DNA of 64,000 nt, taken from Myxococcales bacterium (GTDB lineage: Bacteria; Myxococcota_A; Polyangia; Palsa-1104; JAEUJZ01). The stretch is from assembly GCA_016794505.1 (NCBI GenBank), contig JAEUJZ010000067.1:124001-188000 (forward strand). Reading direction: 5' to 3'. The first letter of the stretch is position 1; each line of letters begins with the position of its first letter. The translations under genes and the position numbers were made by a program. This document shows, in pieces, positions 1 through 9,387 of this stretch. Under the pieces are notes generated by a model. It did no database searches and was not told the DNA's origin. It saw only the letters and a list, made by a program, of their open reading frames with translations.

Positions 1-1771
1 GCGCGGCCGCGCGACCTGCCAGCTGGTGATAAAAGTACGCAGCTCCTGAGCCATACGCCGCGCGCTCTAGGTGACGCGCGACTGCTTCGACGATGTCGTC
101 GCTGTCGCGCTCGCGATGCAGCATCAGCCAGTGCGCAAGCAAGCGATGATAGCGCCGCTTGCGAGATGGGCTGAGCCGCTCGTAACACAGATCGCGCCAT
201 GGGCCGTATGCGAAGCGATAACCGTGCTCGCCGTGCAGACGACTGTCGCCCATGGGCGCGATCAGGCCGAGCGCGACCAGCTGTTCTAGCGTCGCCAGCA
301 GCGCGACACGATCATCGCTGTCGTCCATGCCTGCGAGCGAAGCGCGGCCTTCCGCTTCGCTCTCCCATAGCTCGCCGCTCTGCCCGAATGCGGGGTCCGG
401 CTCGGCTGAGCTGGGCAGCGACGGATCCTCGCTCTCGTCTTCTTTGGTCTCGCGGTCACCATCACCCAGCGCGATGCCCGCCCGATCACAGCGCTGCAGC
501 ATCAGCAGCGCATCCAAATAAAAATGTTCACCACAGGAAGCGGCTCGCTCAAGGACGCGCTGCGCGACGGGAACCAGCACTGCCAAGCGAGCGGCAACCA
601 GGGCGCGCAGGTCCAGGCTGACTGCCTGTGACTGGTCCAGCTCTTCCAAGCGGGCCAGATCGAGCTGTGGCACAAGCGGCACACCGCCGGTCGGCTCGTC
701 ATCGCCGATCTCAGGGGCCTGTACCGGGGACCACGTGAGGATCTCGGTCTCGACCAACGAGCGAAGCAGCTCAGCGAGCACGCGCGGTGAACCTTGGCTC
801 TTTTCGATCAAGCGCAGCGCCGACTGCGGCAGGGTCGCGACTTCACAGCCCACGGACATGCAGAACAGCTCGACGGCCTCATCGCCGCTCAGTGGCCCCA
901 GCTCGATCTGCGTTAAGCCATGGGCGCTGGCCACGCAGTCGGGGTTCTTTTCGACAAACTCGGGACGTGCGAACACACCGACGAAGACCGGAAGCTCAGC
1001 CAAGCTCTCGGTCAGATAGCGCAACAAGCTCAAGGTCTCTTCGGTTGCGTGTTCCAGCTCATCGAACAGCAAGACCAGCGGCGCACGCGCAGCATCCGCG
1101 CTCAGGAATCGCTTGAGCCCAGCATAGCTACGCGACTCGCTGCGATGACTCCGCTCCGCGTCGGTGGAAGAGCCAGATTCGGCCGGCGAAAGCCCCAGGA
1201 AGTCAGCCAGACTCAGCGACACTTCCGTGGCGCGAACCGGCGGTAACAGCGAGCGACAGGTGCGCTGCACTTTTTCTCGCGCGCTCTGCACCGCGTCACC
1301 GGATGCAATGCCGCAGCGCGTACGTACCTGCTCGCGAAACGCGGAGAGTGGCAGCGCGGCTTCGCTGGGCGGCTCTCCTCCCAAAAGTGTGCCGATGAGC
1401 ACGCGGTCACTCGGCAGCCCCAGATGATCCGTACACAGGCGCGCGACCTCGCGCAGAAGGCGCGTCTTGCCCTGGCCTGCGGCGGCCGACACCAGCGCAC
1501 AGCGCAGCCGCTGCTCGCGCACGCTCTTTTCGATCAAGCCGACGAGCTGCGTCAGCTCCTGCGCTCGACCACAAAATGGCAGCTCGGAAGCCGACAATAC
1601 TGCACTAGACTGCGCTGGAAGCAGCAGATCACCGTCGGCGATGCGATCGCCGGGTTCGTCTGCAGTGAGCATGTCCAGATCGACCTTAAGGACATGCGCC
1701 GTGCGGCAGCTCTCGCAGATCTCGACTCCGTCGGCAACGGGAGCGTGACAACTCAAGCAGCGCGCGGTCAT
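1..1771 (-). CDS. Zinc-ribbon AAA/STAND-like ATPase, partial (C-terminus beyond left edge)
   Basis: This is an uninterrupted reading frame of at least 590 codons with no stop before the left edge. The N-terminus has two CxxC pairs (C5/C8 and C19/C22) like a zinc ribbon. An FxGRxxEL box at 66-73 and a P-loop AAAGQGKT at 96-103 follow, as in AAA_16-type regulatory ATPases. A Walker B-like run LVLLFDE lies at about 232-238. The rest looks helical, as in ATPases that carry C-terminal TPRs, but that part is cut off. I chose the ATG at 1771 because AAGGGG sits six bases upstream; in-frame ATGs at 1801 and 1813 are alternatives. It lies 110 bp behind the adenylate cyclase on the same strand, so co-transcription is possible. 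No kinase domain is visible. The ATPase call is firm; its role is unknown. Confidence 0.8.
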   Translation of the reverse strand, partial: MTARCLSCHAPVADGVEICESCRTAHVLKVDLDMLTADEPGDRIADGDLLLPAQSSAVLSASELPFCGRAQELTQLVGLIEKSVREQRLRCALVSAAAGQGKTRLLREVARLCTDHLGLPSDRVLIGTLLGGEPPSEAALPLSAFREQVRTRCGIASGDAVQSAREKVQRTCRSLLPPVRATEVSLSLADFLGLSPAESGSSTDAERSHRSESRSYAGLKRFLSADAARAPLVLLFDELEHATEETLSLLRYLTESLAELPVFVGVFARPEFVEKNPDCVASAHGLTQIELGPLSGDEAVELFCMSVGCEVATLPQSALRLIEKSQGSPRVLAELLRSLVETEILTWSPVQAPEIGDDEPTGGVPLVPQLDLARLEELDQSQAVSLDLRALVAARLAVLVPVAQRVLERAASCGEHFYLDALLMLQRCDRAGIALGDGDRETKEDESEDPSLPSSAEPDPAFGQSGELWESEAEGRASLAGMDDSDDRVALLATLEQLVALGLIAPMGDSRLHGEHGYRFAYGPWRDLCYERLSPSRKRRYHRLLAHWLMLHRERDSDDIVEAVARHLERAAYGSGAAYFYHQLAGRAAA

Positions 1772-1881
1772 AGCGGACCCCTTCACCGCTTGCAGCGGCA
1801 TTTTGGCAGCCATATCGCGGACTTATCGCAGCTATGCCGGCGGTGCAAGCCAGGTCTTGTCCACAGGTAGCGCGCGGCTCG

Positions 1882-4128
1882 CTACTTCTCGGTCAGGGCC
1901 TCGATACCATCCCAGTCAGCCGGCGCACCGTGCTGAGCGAAGTGCGCGCAGCGAGCTGCGTAGTACGCGGCGGGATGATCGTCCGGATTCAGGCTCACGA
2001 TCTCTGTAAAGATCTTCTCAGCCTCGGCGAATCGCCCTTGTTGAAACCGCTGCAGGCCCGTTGCGAACTGACTTCGGCTCTCTTGCTTTAGGCGCAGCGT
2101 ATCGGCCGAGTGAGCCGCCGAGTCCTGGGCTGATTCCGCCTCGGGAGACGATGTTCCCGACGGAAACGAGCGCATCGAAGGAGGAGTGCTCGTGCGACTG
2201 TCGCTGGCTGCCACAGCCTCTTCGTCGAAGACTTCATACAGCTCGACCGCGGCGGTCTTGCCCTTGGCTCGAACTTTGCCGATCAAGCGAATGTGCAGCG
2301 GATGTTGCTCAGCAAAACCAGACTTCTCGATCGCATCGGCGCTGGCCAAGATCGTCACGCCATAGCGCTTGGTCAGGCTCTCTAGCCGCGCTGCGGTGTT
2401 GACTGCGTCGGCGATCACCGTGCCATCCATGCGCTCGGGCTCACCGACCGTGCCCAGCATCAGCGTGCCGGTGTGAATGCCGATGCCGATCCGAATGGGG
2501 TCTTGCCCAGCCGACACGCGCGATGCATTGAAGCGTCGCAGCGTCTGCCGCATGGCGCAGGCGGCGCGCAGTGCGTCGCCTGGATGGTCGGGAAACAGGG
2601 CCATGATTCCGTCGCCCAGGTACTTGTCGATAAAGCCCTTGTGGGCGCGAATCAGCGGTCCTAAGTGGCGCAGCAGGCGGTTGATGAATGTGAAGTTTTC
2701 TTCCGGCGACATCTGCTCGGACAGCGAGGTGAAGCCGCGCACGTCGGCGAACAAGACGGTCATCGTGCGCTGGATCTGATCGCCCAGCTCGACCGTGGTG
2801 ATGTCGCGCTTGCCTAGCAAATGCAGGAAGGCTTGCGGCACAAAGCGGTAGTATGCGCGACTCAAGCGCTCTAGCGCCTGCGCTTGCAGCTCAATGGTGG
2901 CGTAGGCACGTGCGCTCTTGCGGGCGAGGATCAGCGCGTCGGCCAGGATCAAAAGCAGCACGGCAAACGGGGTCACCGGCACGATCGAAAGCGGCTGCAG
3001 CGTGACCCGCAAGATGTCGTACGAGACACCCATCGCCAGCGACACGAAGCCAAACGCAAACAGGCGCGCATCGCTGAGCCCCTTTTGCACGACACGCACC
3101 GTCACGTAAATGCCGTACAGCACCATGCCCAGCATGAACCCCTGCATACCCAGAAGGGCCCGCGTGTAGATCTCGGACGGCGTCAAGAGCACCACCAGGC
3201 CAAACGTGGCGAATACCGCGTTGGCCACGCCTCGCACGCGCTTATCGAGCTGACCGGGATACAGGTGAAAAAAAAAGTGAACGAAAGCCGGCGTCATGCC
3301 GGCAAGCGCCAGATATTCGAGCTTGCGCATCCAGTCGTACGGCACCTGCGAAACGATCTGGGTCAGAAAAAGCTCGCCCTGCATCGTGAGCCATGTCGCA
3401 AGGCCGACGCAGAACAGGCCCAGACCCAGCGGCGCCCCCTCTTGCCGACGAAGCAGAAATAGAAGGATCTGAAACACGCCTATCGTGAAGCACGCAGCAG
3501 CCAGAGCCCCCTCGCGCAAAAGGGCCAGCTCACGCTGCCTTTGGATCTGTGCTGCGGTCCCAAACCAGATGCCAGCGCGCGGCCCGCCGCGGAAAAAGCC
3601 AAAGTTCGCGAAGTGAACGGTCAGATCGATCTGTGACTGCGCCGTGTCGAAGTACGCGGCCTGCGTCATCCCGTGCTGTTGGTAGCCCTTGGGGCTGGTG
3701 GTGAGCTGCCCGCTCTCGGTCAGCTTGCGCTCGTCGAGCCACAGCGCCGAGGCCGCATTCACAAACTTCAGCTTGACGCCATACGATCCCGCCTGTGGCA
3801 AGAGCACGCGCAGATGAAACGTGGCATAGCCGCTGGCTGGAAGCGGCTTGCCGTCGACAATCATGTCATTCCAGATGTGCGGAAACGGATAGATGCCGGT
3901 CGGCGCGGGCGCCGTGCTGGTCGCTCGGTCCTTGAGCTCTGACGGCGGCAGCAGCTTCTGCCAGTACCACAGCCAGTCGCCATCCAAGCGCACCATGCCA
4001 TCGCGAGCGAAGTCCCAGCTGCGTAGATCCATCACACCATGCTGCGCACGTGGTGGAGCGGAGGACCTGCCACAACCCAGGCACGCGAAAAGACAGAGCA
4101 GCAAACAGCAAGCTGCGATGCGACGCAT
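1882..4128 (-). CDS. 7TMR-DISM class III adenylate cyclase with C-terminal TPR-like tail
   Basis: A 748-residue membrane cyclase predicted to make cAMP in response to a periplasmic signal. Residues 1-22 look like a lipoprotein-type leader (cysteines at 17 and 19). A 7TMR-DISM extracellular domain covers about 35-190, seven hydrophobic helices about 205-400 and a short coiled linker 405-435. The catalytic domain spans about 451-640. The metal aspartates D462 and D506 and the transition-state pair N577/R581 are present. K502 and T570 fit adenylate rather than guanylate cyclase. A Ser/Thr-rich linker then leads to a TPR-like hairpin at about 685-735. It diverges from the response regulator gene across 114 bp. 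The domain order is familiar in bacteria with DISM receptors; the ligand is unknown. Confidence 0.9.
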   Translation of the reverse strand: MRRIAACCLLLCLFACLGCGRSSAPPRAQHGVMDLRSWDFARDGMVRLDGDWLWYWQKLLPPSELKDRATSTAPAPTGIYPFPHIWNDMIVDGKPLPASGYATFHLRVLLPQAGSYGVKLKFVNAASALWLDERKLTESGQLTTSPKGYQQHGMTQAAYFDTAQSQIDLTVHFANFGFFRGGPRAGIWFGTAAQIQRQRELALLREGALAAACFTIGVFQILLFLLRRQEGAPLGLGLFCVGLATWLTMQGELFLTQIVSQVPYDWMRKLEYLALAGMTPAFVHFFFHLYPGQLDKRVRGVANAVFATFGLVVLLTPSEIYTRALLGMQGFMLGMVLYGIYVTVRVVQKGLSDARLFAFGFVSLAMGVSYDILRVTLQPLSIVPVTPFAVLLLILADALILARKSARAYATIELQAQALERLSRAYYRFVPQAFLHLLGKRDITTVELGDQIQRTMTVLFADVRGFTSLSEQMSPEENFTFINRLLRHLGPLIRAHKGFIDKYLGDGIMALFPDHPGDALRAACAMRQTLRRFNASRVSAGQDPIRIGIGIHTGTLMLGTVGEPERMDGTVIADAVNTAARLESLTKRYGVTILASADAIEKSGFAEQHPLHIRLIGKVRAKGKTAAVELYEVFDEEAVAASDSRTSTPPSMRSFPSGTSSPEAESAQDSAAHSADTLRLKQESRSQFATGLQRFQQGRFAEAEKIFTEIVSLNPDDHPAAYYAARCAHFAQHGAPADWDGIEALTEK

Positions 4129-4242
4129 GTCAGACAGGTCATCGTATCACGCTCGCCCCACTTCTCGTCGGGTCCGCCGTGGTCCACAGGTCTGCGTGTG
4201 GTCGTCGTGCCGGAAACAGCAGCGGGCTGATATGGTGCCTAC

Positions 4243-4941
4243 ATGAGCTGCATCTTGGTGGTAGATGACGATGGTCACATCCGCGAGGTGATGCGCTTCA
4301 CCCTGCAGCAAGCCGGCCACCACGTCGTCGAAGCCCGCGACGGAGCCCAGGCTTGGCAGCGCTTTTCCGAAGGCGGCATCGACCTGTGCATCCTCGACAT
4401 CGTCATGCCCGAAGCCGACGGCCTGGACGTGTGCCGACGCATTCGCGCCACAAGTCGCGTGCCGATCATCTTTGTGTCGAGCCGCGATGAAGAGCTGGAT
4501 CGCGTGCTGGGCCTTGAGCTAGGCGCCGATGACTATCTGGTGAAGCCGTTCAGCCCACGCGAGCTTGCGGCGCGCGTCAAAGCCGTGCTGCGTCGCCTGC
4601 AGCCCGAGGCCTTGCCCACAGCGGGCGATGGCGAAAAGTCCGAGATTCGTCGACGCGGTCCGCTAGAGATGGATCACGGTCGCCACCGCTGCCTCTGGGA
4701 TGGCCAGGAAGTGATCCTGACCGTCACTGAATTCGCGCTCTTGGGCACGCTGATGGGGACATCGGGTCGCGTGTACTCGCGAAATGAGCTCGTCGATCGC
4801 GCCTATGGCCAAGGCCACGTCATCACCGAGCGCACCGTCGACAGCCACATCCGCCGCATCCGCCACAAGCTGTCGACCCTGGGGGCCGATCCCATCGAGA
4901 CCGTCTATGGCCTGGGCTATCGCCTGCGCGAGGATCTATGA
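4243..4941 (+). CDS. OmpR-family response regulator
   Basis: A 232-residue two-domain transcription factor. The receiver domain (about 1-118) has the acidic pocket D8-D10, phospho-acceptor D52 in ILDIVMPEADG and the conserved lysine of LVKPF. An OmpR/PhoB winged-helix DNA-binding domain (about 135-232) follows, including the typical ending VYGLGYRL. The stop overlaps the start of the downstream sensor kinase as ATGA, so the pair should be translationally coupled and form one two-component system. The kinase resembles CreC and ChvG types, so a CreB-like assignment is possible but not proven. The target genes are unknown. Confidence 0.93.
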   Translation: MSCILVVDDDGHIREVMRFTLQQAGHHVVEARDGAQAWQRFSEGGIDLCILDIVMPEADGLDVCRRIRATSRVPIIFVSSRDEELDRVLGLELGADDYLVKPFSPRELAARVKAVLRRLQPEALPTAGDGEKSEIRRRGPLEMDHGRHRCLWDGQEVILTVTEFALLGTLMGTSGRVYSRNELVDRAYGQGHVITERTVDSHIRRIRHKLSTLGADPIETVYGLGYRLREDL

Positions 4942-6602
4942 GCCCACCGCCTGCGAGCGCTGCAGCGACAGCCCTGGTCTCGACAGCCAGCGGGCCGCGT
5001 GATGGCTCACCAAGCAGCGGCATCCAGCGTCCGCGTGGTGGTGTGCGCATTGGTGTGCTGCTGCTTGGTGCGAATGCGTTTGTCTTGATGGTGCCGCTGT
5101 TTGCGATCTTGGCGCTGCGTCTTTACGACAACTATCTGCTGCGTCAGACCGAAAGACAGCTGATCGCGCAGTCGGTGGCGATGGCCGAGATCTATCGCGA
5201 GCTCTGGCTGAACGAGAGCCTGCCGCACAGCGTGCCTGGCTCTACAGCGATGACTTCCCCCGACTTTCGTCCGCCTGGCAAGAGCGATGCCGCCTTTATT
5301 CCCATCGAGCCGGTGTCCAGCTTGCGCCATGGTGTCTTGCCGCCGCAGCCCGATGCGCTGCCGATCGCCGAGCCGCGCGACACCCCCGAGACGCGCGCCG
5401 GTCAGCGCATGAACGCCATGCTGCGCCGCATGCAGGTGTACGCCTTGTCGGCAGTGCGCATTCTCGACGGGCAAGGCTGTGTAGTGGCAACCACCCGCGG
5501 TGAAGACGGCCTGTGCTTGACCTCGCTGCCCGAGGTGCAGAGCGCGCTTTCGGGCCGCTACGCCGCCGTCGTGCGCGAGCGCATCAGCGATGAGCCGCTG
5601 CCACCGATCTCAGAAGTGCGCAGCCGCGGATCGACCCGCGTATTCACTGCGCTTCCCGTTTTTTCCGACGGAAAAGTCATCGCCGTAGTGCGAGCATCGC
5701 GCACCAACTTGGATGCTCGCACCTCGCTTTGGCACAACCGCCGTGGCCTTCTGTTCGGCATCGTGGTCACTGCGCTTTCAGCGGTCTTGGTCAGCTTCTT
5801 GTTTGCAGCGCTGATCGCGCGTCCGCTGCGCGCCATCACCAAGTCGGCCCAGCAGATCGCGGAAGGTCAGTCGGTGCCGCCGCTGCCCGTGCTGCCCTGG
5901 CTGCCCATCCCGACGGAGATCCGCACGCTGGGCGCGGCGCTGGAAGTGATGACCCAGCGCTTGCGCCAGCGCGCCGATTACATCGCCGAGCTCGCGCAGA
6001 ACGTCAGCCATGAGCTGAAGACTCCGCTCACCGGCATCCGCGGCGCCGCAGAGCTTCTGCGCGATCAGTGGCAGAGCATGAGCGACGAGCAGCGCCATCG
6101 CTTCGCCAGCAACATCGATCACGACGCCGAGCGGATGCAGCGCTTGGTCAGTCGGCTCTTGCACTTGGCGCAGATCGAAAACGCGCCCGATCCGACAGAG
6201 CGCGTCGCCGTTTCTGAGTTCTTCACGGCGCTTACCGCTCGCTATCCAGGAGTCACGCTTTCGCTGGATGCGCCGCCTGCGCAGGTCGTGATCAGCTCGG
6301 ACCACCTGCGCTCGGCCGTCAGCAACTTGCTCGACAATGCGCTGCGCCATGGCGCCGGCAAGCCGATCCTGCTGCGCGTCCGCAGCCAAGACGGTCGCCT
6401 GCGCATCGACGTATCGGATCAAGGCAGCGGCATCAGCCCGGCCAATCAGGGGCGCCTGTTCCAGCGCTTCTTCACCACCGCCCGCGACGACGGCGGCACC
6501 GGCTTGGGCTTGGCCATCGTCCGCGCCGTCGCCGAACGCCAAGGCGGCCGCGTCGACTTCACCACCAGCCCAGGCGGCACCACGTTCACCTTGGTGGTCT
6601 GA
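4938..6602 (+). CDS. Sensor histidine kinase (CreC/ChvG-like), partner of the upstream regulator
   Basis: A 554-residue inner-membrane histidine kinase. A cytoplasmic N-tail rich in Pro/Ser precedes TM1 (about 38-60). A periplasmic sensing region covers about 65-270, TM2 about 272-294 and HAMP about 295-345. The dimerisation box NVSHELKTPL has phospho-acceptor H358. An HATPase domain ends the protein, with the N box (SNLLDNALRHG), G1 (DQGSGI) and G2 (GGTGLGLAIV). The ATG at 4938 overlaps the regulator stop by four bases. About 70 bases after the stop the sequence turns strongly AT-rich. The input signal cannot be read from the sequence. Confidence 0.93.
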   Translation: MSPPPASAAATALVSTASGPRDGSPSSGIQRPRGGVRIGVLLLGANAFVLMVPLFAILALRLYDNYLLRQTERQLIAQSVAMAEIYRELWLNESLPHSVPGSTAMTSPDFRPPGKSDAAFIPIEPVSSLRHGVLPPQPDALPIAEPRDTPETRAGQRMNAMLRRMQVYALSAVRILDGQGCVVATTRGEDGLCLTSLPEVQSALSGRYAAVVRERISDEPLPPISEVRSRGSTRVFTALPVFSDGKVIAVVRASRTNLDARTSLWHNRRGLLFGIVVTALSAVLVSFLFAALIARPLRAITKSAQQIAEGQSVPPLPVLPWLPIPTEIRTLGAALEVMTQRLRQRADYIAELAQNVSHELKTPLTGIRGAAELLRDQWQSMSDEQRHRFASNIDHDAERMQRLVSRLLHLAQIENAPDPTERVAVSEFFTALTARYPGVTLSLDAPPAQVVISSDHLRSAVSNLLDNALRHGAGKPILLRVRSQDGRLRIDVSDQGSGISPANQGRLFQRFFTTARDDGGTGLGLAIVRAVAERQGGRVDFTTSPGGTTFTLVV

Positions 6603-6639
6603 CTGGAACCGGGCACCGCAGCCACAGATGGACTGCCTC

Positions 6640-6722
6640 GTGAACATTTTTATACATCAATATTTTCAAATATATAAATCAAAATATAAATCAAAATAAA
6701 ATTACCTGGCTTTTATTCTGTC
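6640..6722. other. AT-rich intergenic island
   Basis: A stretch of about 80 bases is overwhelmingly A and T in an otherwise GC-rich window. It holds no gene and marks the left border of the cluster of effector-associated and FGE-like genes. A similar island lies at the right border near 13.43-13.52 kb. It could be a promoter or upstream element, or a trace of acquisition. Confidence 0.7.
6673..6696. repeat. Two perfect 12-bp tandem repeats
   Basis: The unit TATAAATCAAAA occurs twice back to back (6673-6684 and 6685-6696) and is followed by a partial third copy. It lies inside the AT-rich island upstream of the gene at 6756. Confidence 0.8.
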
Positions 6723-6755
6723 TGAATCAAGCGGGACGGCCTGTATGCTCGGCGC

Positions 6756-7031
6756 ATGGAACAGCCAGAGCTCGCGGGCGGCGTTGTACATGATCTGCCC
6801 GACGATATGCGCGACGCGCTGCGCGCGGATGCCGACGCCAGGGCCGCATGGGAAGACATCACGCAGCTCGCGCGCAACGAATGGATTTGCTGGGTAACGA
6901 TCGTGAAGACGGCTGCGACCCGGCGGCAGCACATCGCGAGGATGCTCGACGAGCTGCGCACCGGCAAACGCCGTCCGTGCTGCTGGCCCGGCTGTCCGCA
7001 TCGCAGGCCCGCGGCAACGAAGTGGTTCTGA
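6756..7031 (+). CDS. YdeI/OmpD-associated (OmdA-like) small protein
   Basis: A 91-residue soluble protein. The segment LPDDMRDALRADADARAAW followed by a helix and a Thr-Arg-Arg-x-x-x-Ile stretch matches the short YdeI/OmpD-associated (OmdA) family, whose biochemical role is not settled. The C-terminus holds CCWPGC, which could bind metal but may be incidental. There is no clear Shine-Dalgarno sequence upstream. A TATGCT box ends seven bases before the ATG, so a leaderless transcript is conceivable. It points the same way as the EAD/MoxR/FGE genes, 116 bp upstream of them; whether it belongs to that cassette is unclear. Confidence 0.65.
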   Translation: MEQPELAGGVVHDLPDDMRDALRADADARAAWEDITQLARNEWICWVTIVKTAATRRQHIARMLDELRTGKRRPCCWPGCPHRRPAATKWF

Positions 7032-7147
7032 CGCAGGAACGAAGACAGCGGCCCAAAGGCGAGCGTGTCAGAACCGGCCGCGGGCGCGCGTACTTTCATC
7101 GTCCGCTTGCTTTGCGGGGTGGGCCCGGTCGAAGCTGCGCGAGACGC

Positions 7148-8119
7148 ATGACGATGAGCAAGACGCTGCGCAATCAGCTTCAGGAACTGCTGCGGACCGA
7201 CAGCGAATTCCAGGCCTTCTTTGCCGACCATTTTCCCGAGGTGGCGCGGAGCTTCGACGGTCTCGATCGCGTCGCCAAAGAGAACCTCGTGCTGGCCGCG
7301 ATTCCAGCGCAGCGGCTGCAAGACAAGCTGCGGCTGGCCCAGGAATACAGCCTGGCGCTCTCGGCTCCGTCGACCTATGGCGGGCTTCTGGGGGCGGCGC
7401 TGCGGCTGGATCGCAGCACGCAGTGGGCCGACATCGTCGATACGCGCGACAAAACGGAGTGCATCCTGTTCCTTTTGCACGGTCAGCGCGAGCGCGCCGG
7501 ACTGCCGTTTTTCGTCGACCGCATCTGCCGACACCTGGCCCCCGAGCAGGGCGAGCGCTGTCGCATCGTGCGCGTGCCCTTTCTGGTCGATGCGGTGGGT
7601 GCGCGCACGGGGGCCGACTGGGCGCTGCGCCTGCACAGCGAGCTTGCGCAGAGCGTGGGTCTGCGCGGCAATCGCGACACGCGCGACCTTCTGGGCCTGG
7701 CGACGGCGCGACAGCCGTTTTTCGTGCTCTTGGGCCGCCAGCCGCTGCCGCCTCTGGATGAAGCCGAGCGCGAGGGCCTGCGCGAGTTTCTGGTCGAGGA
7801 GCTACCGAAGCTGGTGCGCGGGCTCTGCTATCTGCGCTTTCTATTGGTCCACGACTACGAAAAGCCGAAAGAGAGCCAGATCGAGCGCATGCATGCCTGG
7901 GCTACCCAAGGGGCACTGGCCGGAGACCATCGCGTGCGCACGCTCGACGAGGCGGTGCTGCCGACGTGGGAGCACGCGCGCAAGTATCTGCACGATCACA
8001 CGCGGCTTTCGACGACGCGCATCGACGCGCTGAAGCTGGACTACGACACGCTGCGCAGCAAAAAGAGTGCGCGCTACGACGACCTCGCGGCGCTGCTCGA
8101 TCGCAAGGTGAATGGCTGA
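7148..8119 (+). CDS. Effector-associated domain plus inactive STAND-like (iSTAND) protein
   Basis: A 323-residue predicted cytoplasmic protein. Residues 5-62 form a small helical domain with the pattern FFADHFPEVARSFDGLDRVA, typical of effector-associated domains (EADs) in bacterial conflict and signalling proteins. Residues about 88-320 resemble a STAND NTPase. They have the LDRSTQW lead-in and a strand LFLLHG at the P-loop position, but the GxxxxGK[ST] residues are absent (GQRERAGLPFF instead). A strand FFVLLGRQ replaces Walker B. This fits the inactive STAND family that accompanies EADs. The stop overlaps the MoxR start by one base. The ATG at 7148 was chosen near the start of the EAD; ATG 7154 is an alternative. 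The domain call is from pattern recognition, not a profile search. Confidence 0.7.
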   Translation: MTMSKTLRNQLQELLRTDSEFQAFFADHFPEVARSFDGLDRVAKENLVLAAIPAQRLQDKLRLAQEYSLALSAPSTYGGLLGAALRLDRSTQWADIVDTRDKTECILFLLHGQRERAGLPFFVDRICRHLAPEQGERCRIVRVPFLVDAVGARTGADWALRLHSELAQSVGLRGNRDTRDLLGLATARQPFFVLLGRQPLPPLDEAEREGLREFLVEELPKLVRGLCYLRFLLVHDYEKPKESQIERMHAWATQGALAGDHRVRTLDEAVLPTWEHARKYLHDHTRLSTTRIDALKLDYDTLRSKKSARYDDLAALLDRKVNG

Positions 8120-9366
8120 TGGATGCAAACGAACCCGAGTCGCTCGTCGAGATCGATGGGCACGAGCTATACGGTCGCGAAGGTCAGCGCTATCTGGCCG
8201 AGCCCGAGCTTGTCGCGGCCGCCAACGCGGCGCTGTATCTGGAGATGCCGCTGCTTCTGACCGGTGAGCCAGGCTGCGGCAAAACGCACTTTGCCTGGGC
8301 TGCCGCTTGGGGCCTGCATCGCACGCAGGCGCCCGACGCGATGTATCAGCTAGAGCACGCGCCGCAGCCACTGCTGTGTCAGGTGCGCAGCGATAGCCGG
8401 GCCCGCGATCTTTTGTATTCCTACGACGCGGTGCGCCGCTTCGGCGATGCCCAGCACGGCGGCGATGCAGGCAAGATCCGCGCTGCCGATGCCCGCCAAT
8501 ACATCGAGCTGGGCGGGCTGGGTCGCGCGCTGATGGACACCACGCGAAAGGTTGTGCTGATCGACGAGATCGACAAGGCGCCGCGCGATCTGCCGAACGA
8601 TCTTCTGCACGAGCTCGATGTCGGCGACTTCGAGATTCCCGAGATTCCGTCCTCGCTGCCCGACGACGTCATGCGTCACTTGCCAGCGACGGTCGAGAGC
8701 CACGGTATCGCTCTGGTGCGGCAGCTGCGGCGACCTGTGATGCGCGATGCCCATCCGCTGCGGCGCGTGCCCAAGCCGCTGGTGATCATCACGAGCAACG
8801 TCGAACGGCAGCTTCCCGATGCGTTTCTGCGGCGCTGCGTGTTCTTTCACATCGAGTTTCCTGATCGCACGCGCTTGACCGCAATCCTGCTCGATCACCT
8901 GCGCGGATCCGTTACGCGGCTGAATCGCAGCGGCGGATCCGCGACGGGAAACGAGCTGCGCATCGTTGCGCAGCGCTTTCTGCAGACCGCTGCGCCGCAG
9001 CTTGGCCACGCGAGCACGCAGGCCTTCGCGCAGCGCTCGACCCCGGCCAGCGAGCCGGAGATCTCGCGCGCCTTCGTCGAAGCGCTGCTCGATCTATTCC
9101 TGCGCCTGCGTGAGCTGGCCCTGACCAAGCGCCCAGCGACGGCCGAGCTCATCGCCTGGGGCAAGGCCCTGCTCGCCGGGCAGGCCGCGCCAACCCACGC
9201 GCTTGCGGTGATTCGCGCGGCGCAAGCGATGGCAGAAGCCAAGGCTCCACCCGATAGCGCAACGCTATTTTCGGCGCTGCCGCAGGTCGGCTGTCTGATC
9301 AAGCTGCGCGAAGACTGGGAACGCTTGCGACCGCGCGCCGCGTCCTCGCCGCTCATACTGGCCTAG
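8119..9366 (+). CDS. MoxR-type AAA+ ATPase
   Basis: A 415-residue AAA+ ATPase. Walker A is TGEPGCGKT (about 48-56), Walker B is VVLIDEID (145-152), sensor 1 is ITSN (about 224-227) and arginines at 239-240 are finger candidates. A C-terminal helical lid follows. The glycine-rich Walker A, the insertion before Walker B and the close vWA-like neighbour fit the MoxR group, which usually works with a vWA partner to remodel or assemble proteins. Its ATG shares one base with the stop of the iSTAND gene (TGATG), so the two are coupled. The vWA/FGE gene starts 21 bp after its stop. It is the only intact NTPase of this cassette and probably its energy source (inference). Confidence 0.85.
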   Translation: MDANEPESLVEIDGHELYGREGQRYLAEPELVAAANAALYLEMPLLLTGEPGCGKTHFAWAAAWGLHRTQAPDAMYQLEHAPQPLLCQVRSDSRARDLLYSYDAVRRFGDAQHGGDAGKIRAADARQYIELGGLGRALMDTTRKVVLIDEIDKAPRDLPNDLLHELDVGDFEIPEIPSSLPDDVMRHLPATVESHGIALVRQLRRPVMRDAHPLRRVPKPLVIITSNVERQLPDAFLRRCVFFHIEFPDRTRLTAILLDHLRGSVTRLNRSGGSATGNELRIVAQRFLQTAAPQLGHASTQAFAQRSTPASEPEISRAFVEALLDLFLRLRELALTKRPATAELIAWGKALLAGQAAPTHALAVIRAAQAMAEAKAPPDSATLFSALPQVGCLIKLREDWERLRPRAASSPLILA

Positions 9367-9387
9367 CGCACAGGCGCAGAATCCCCC

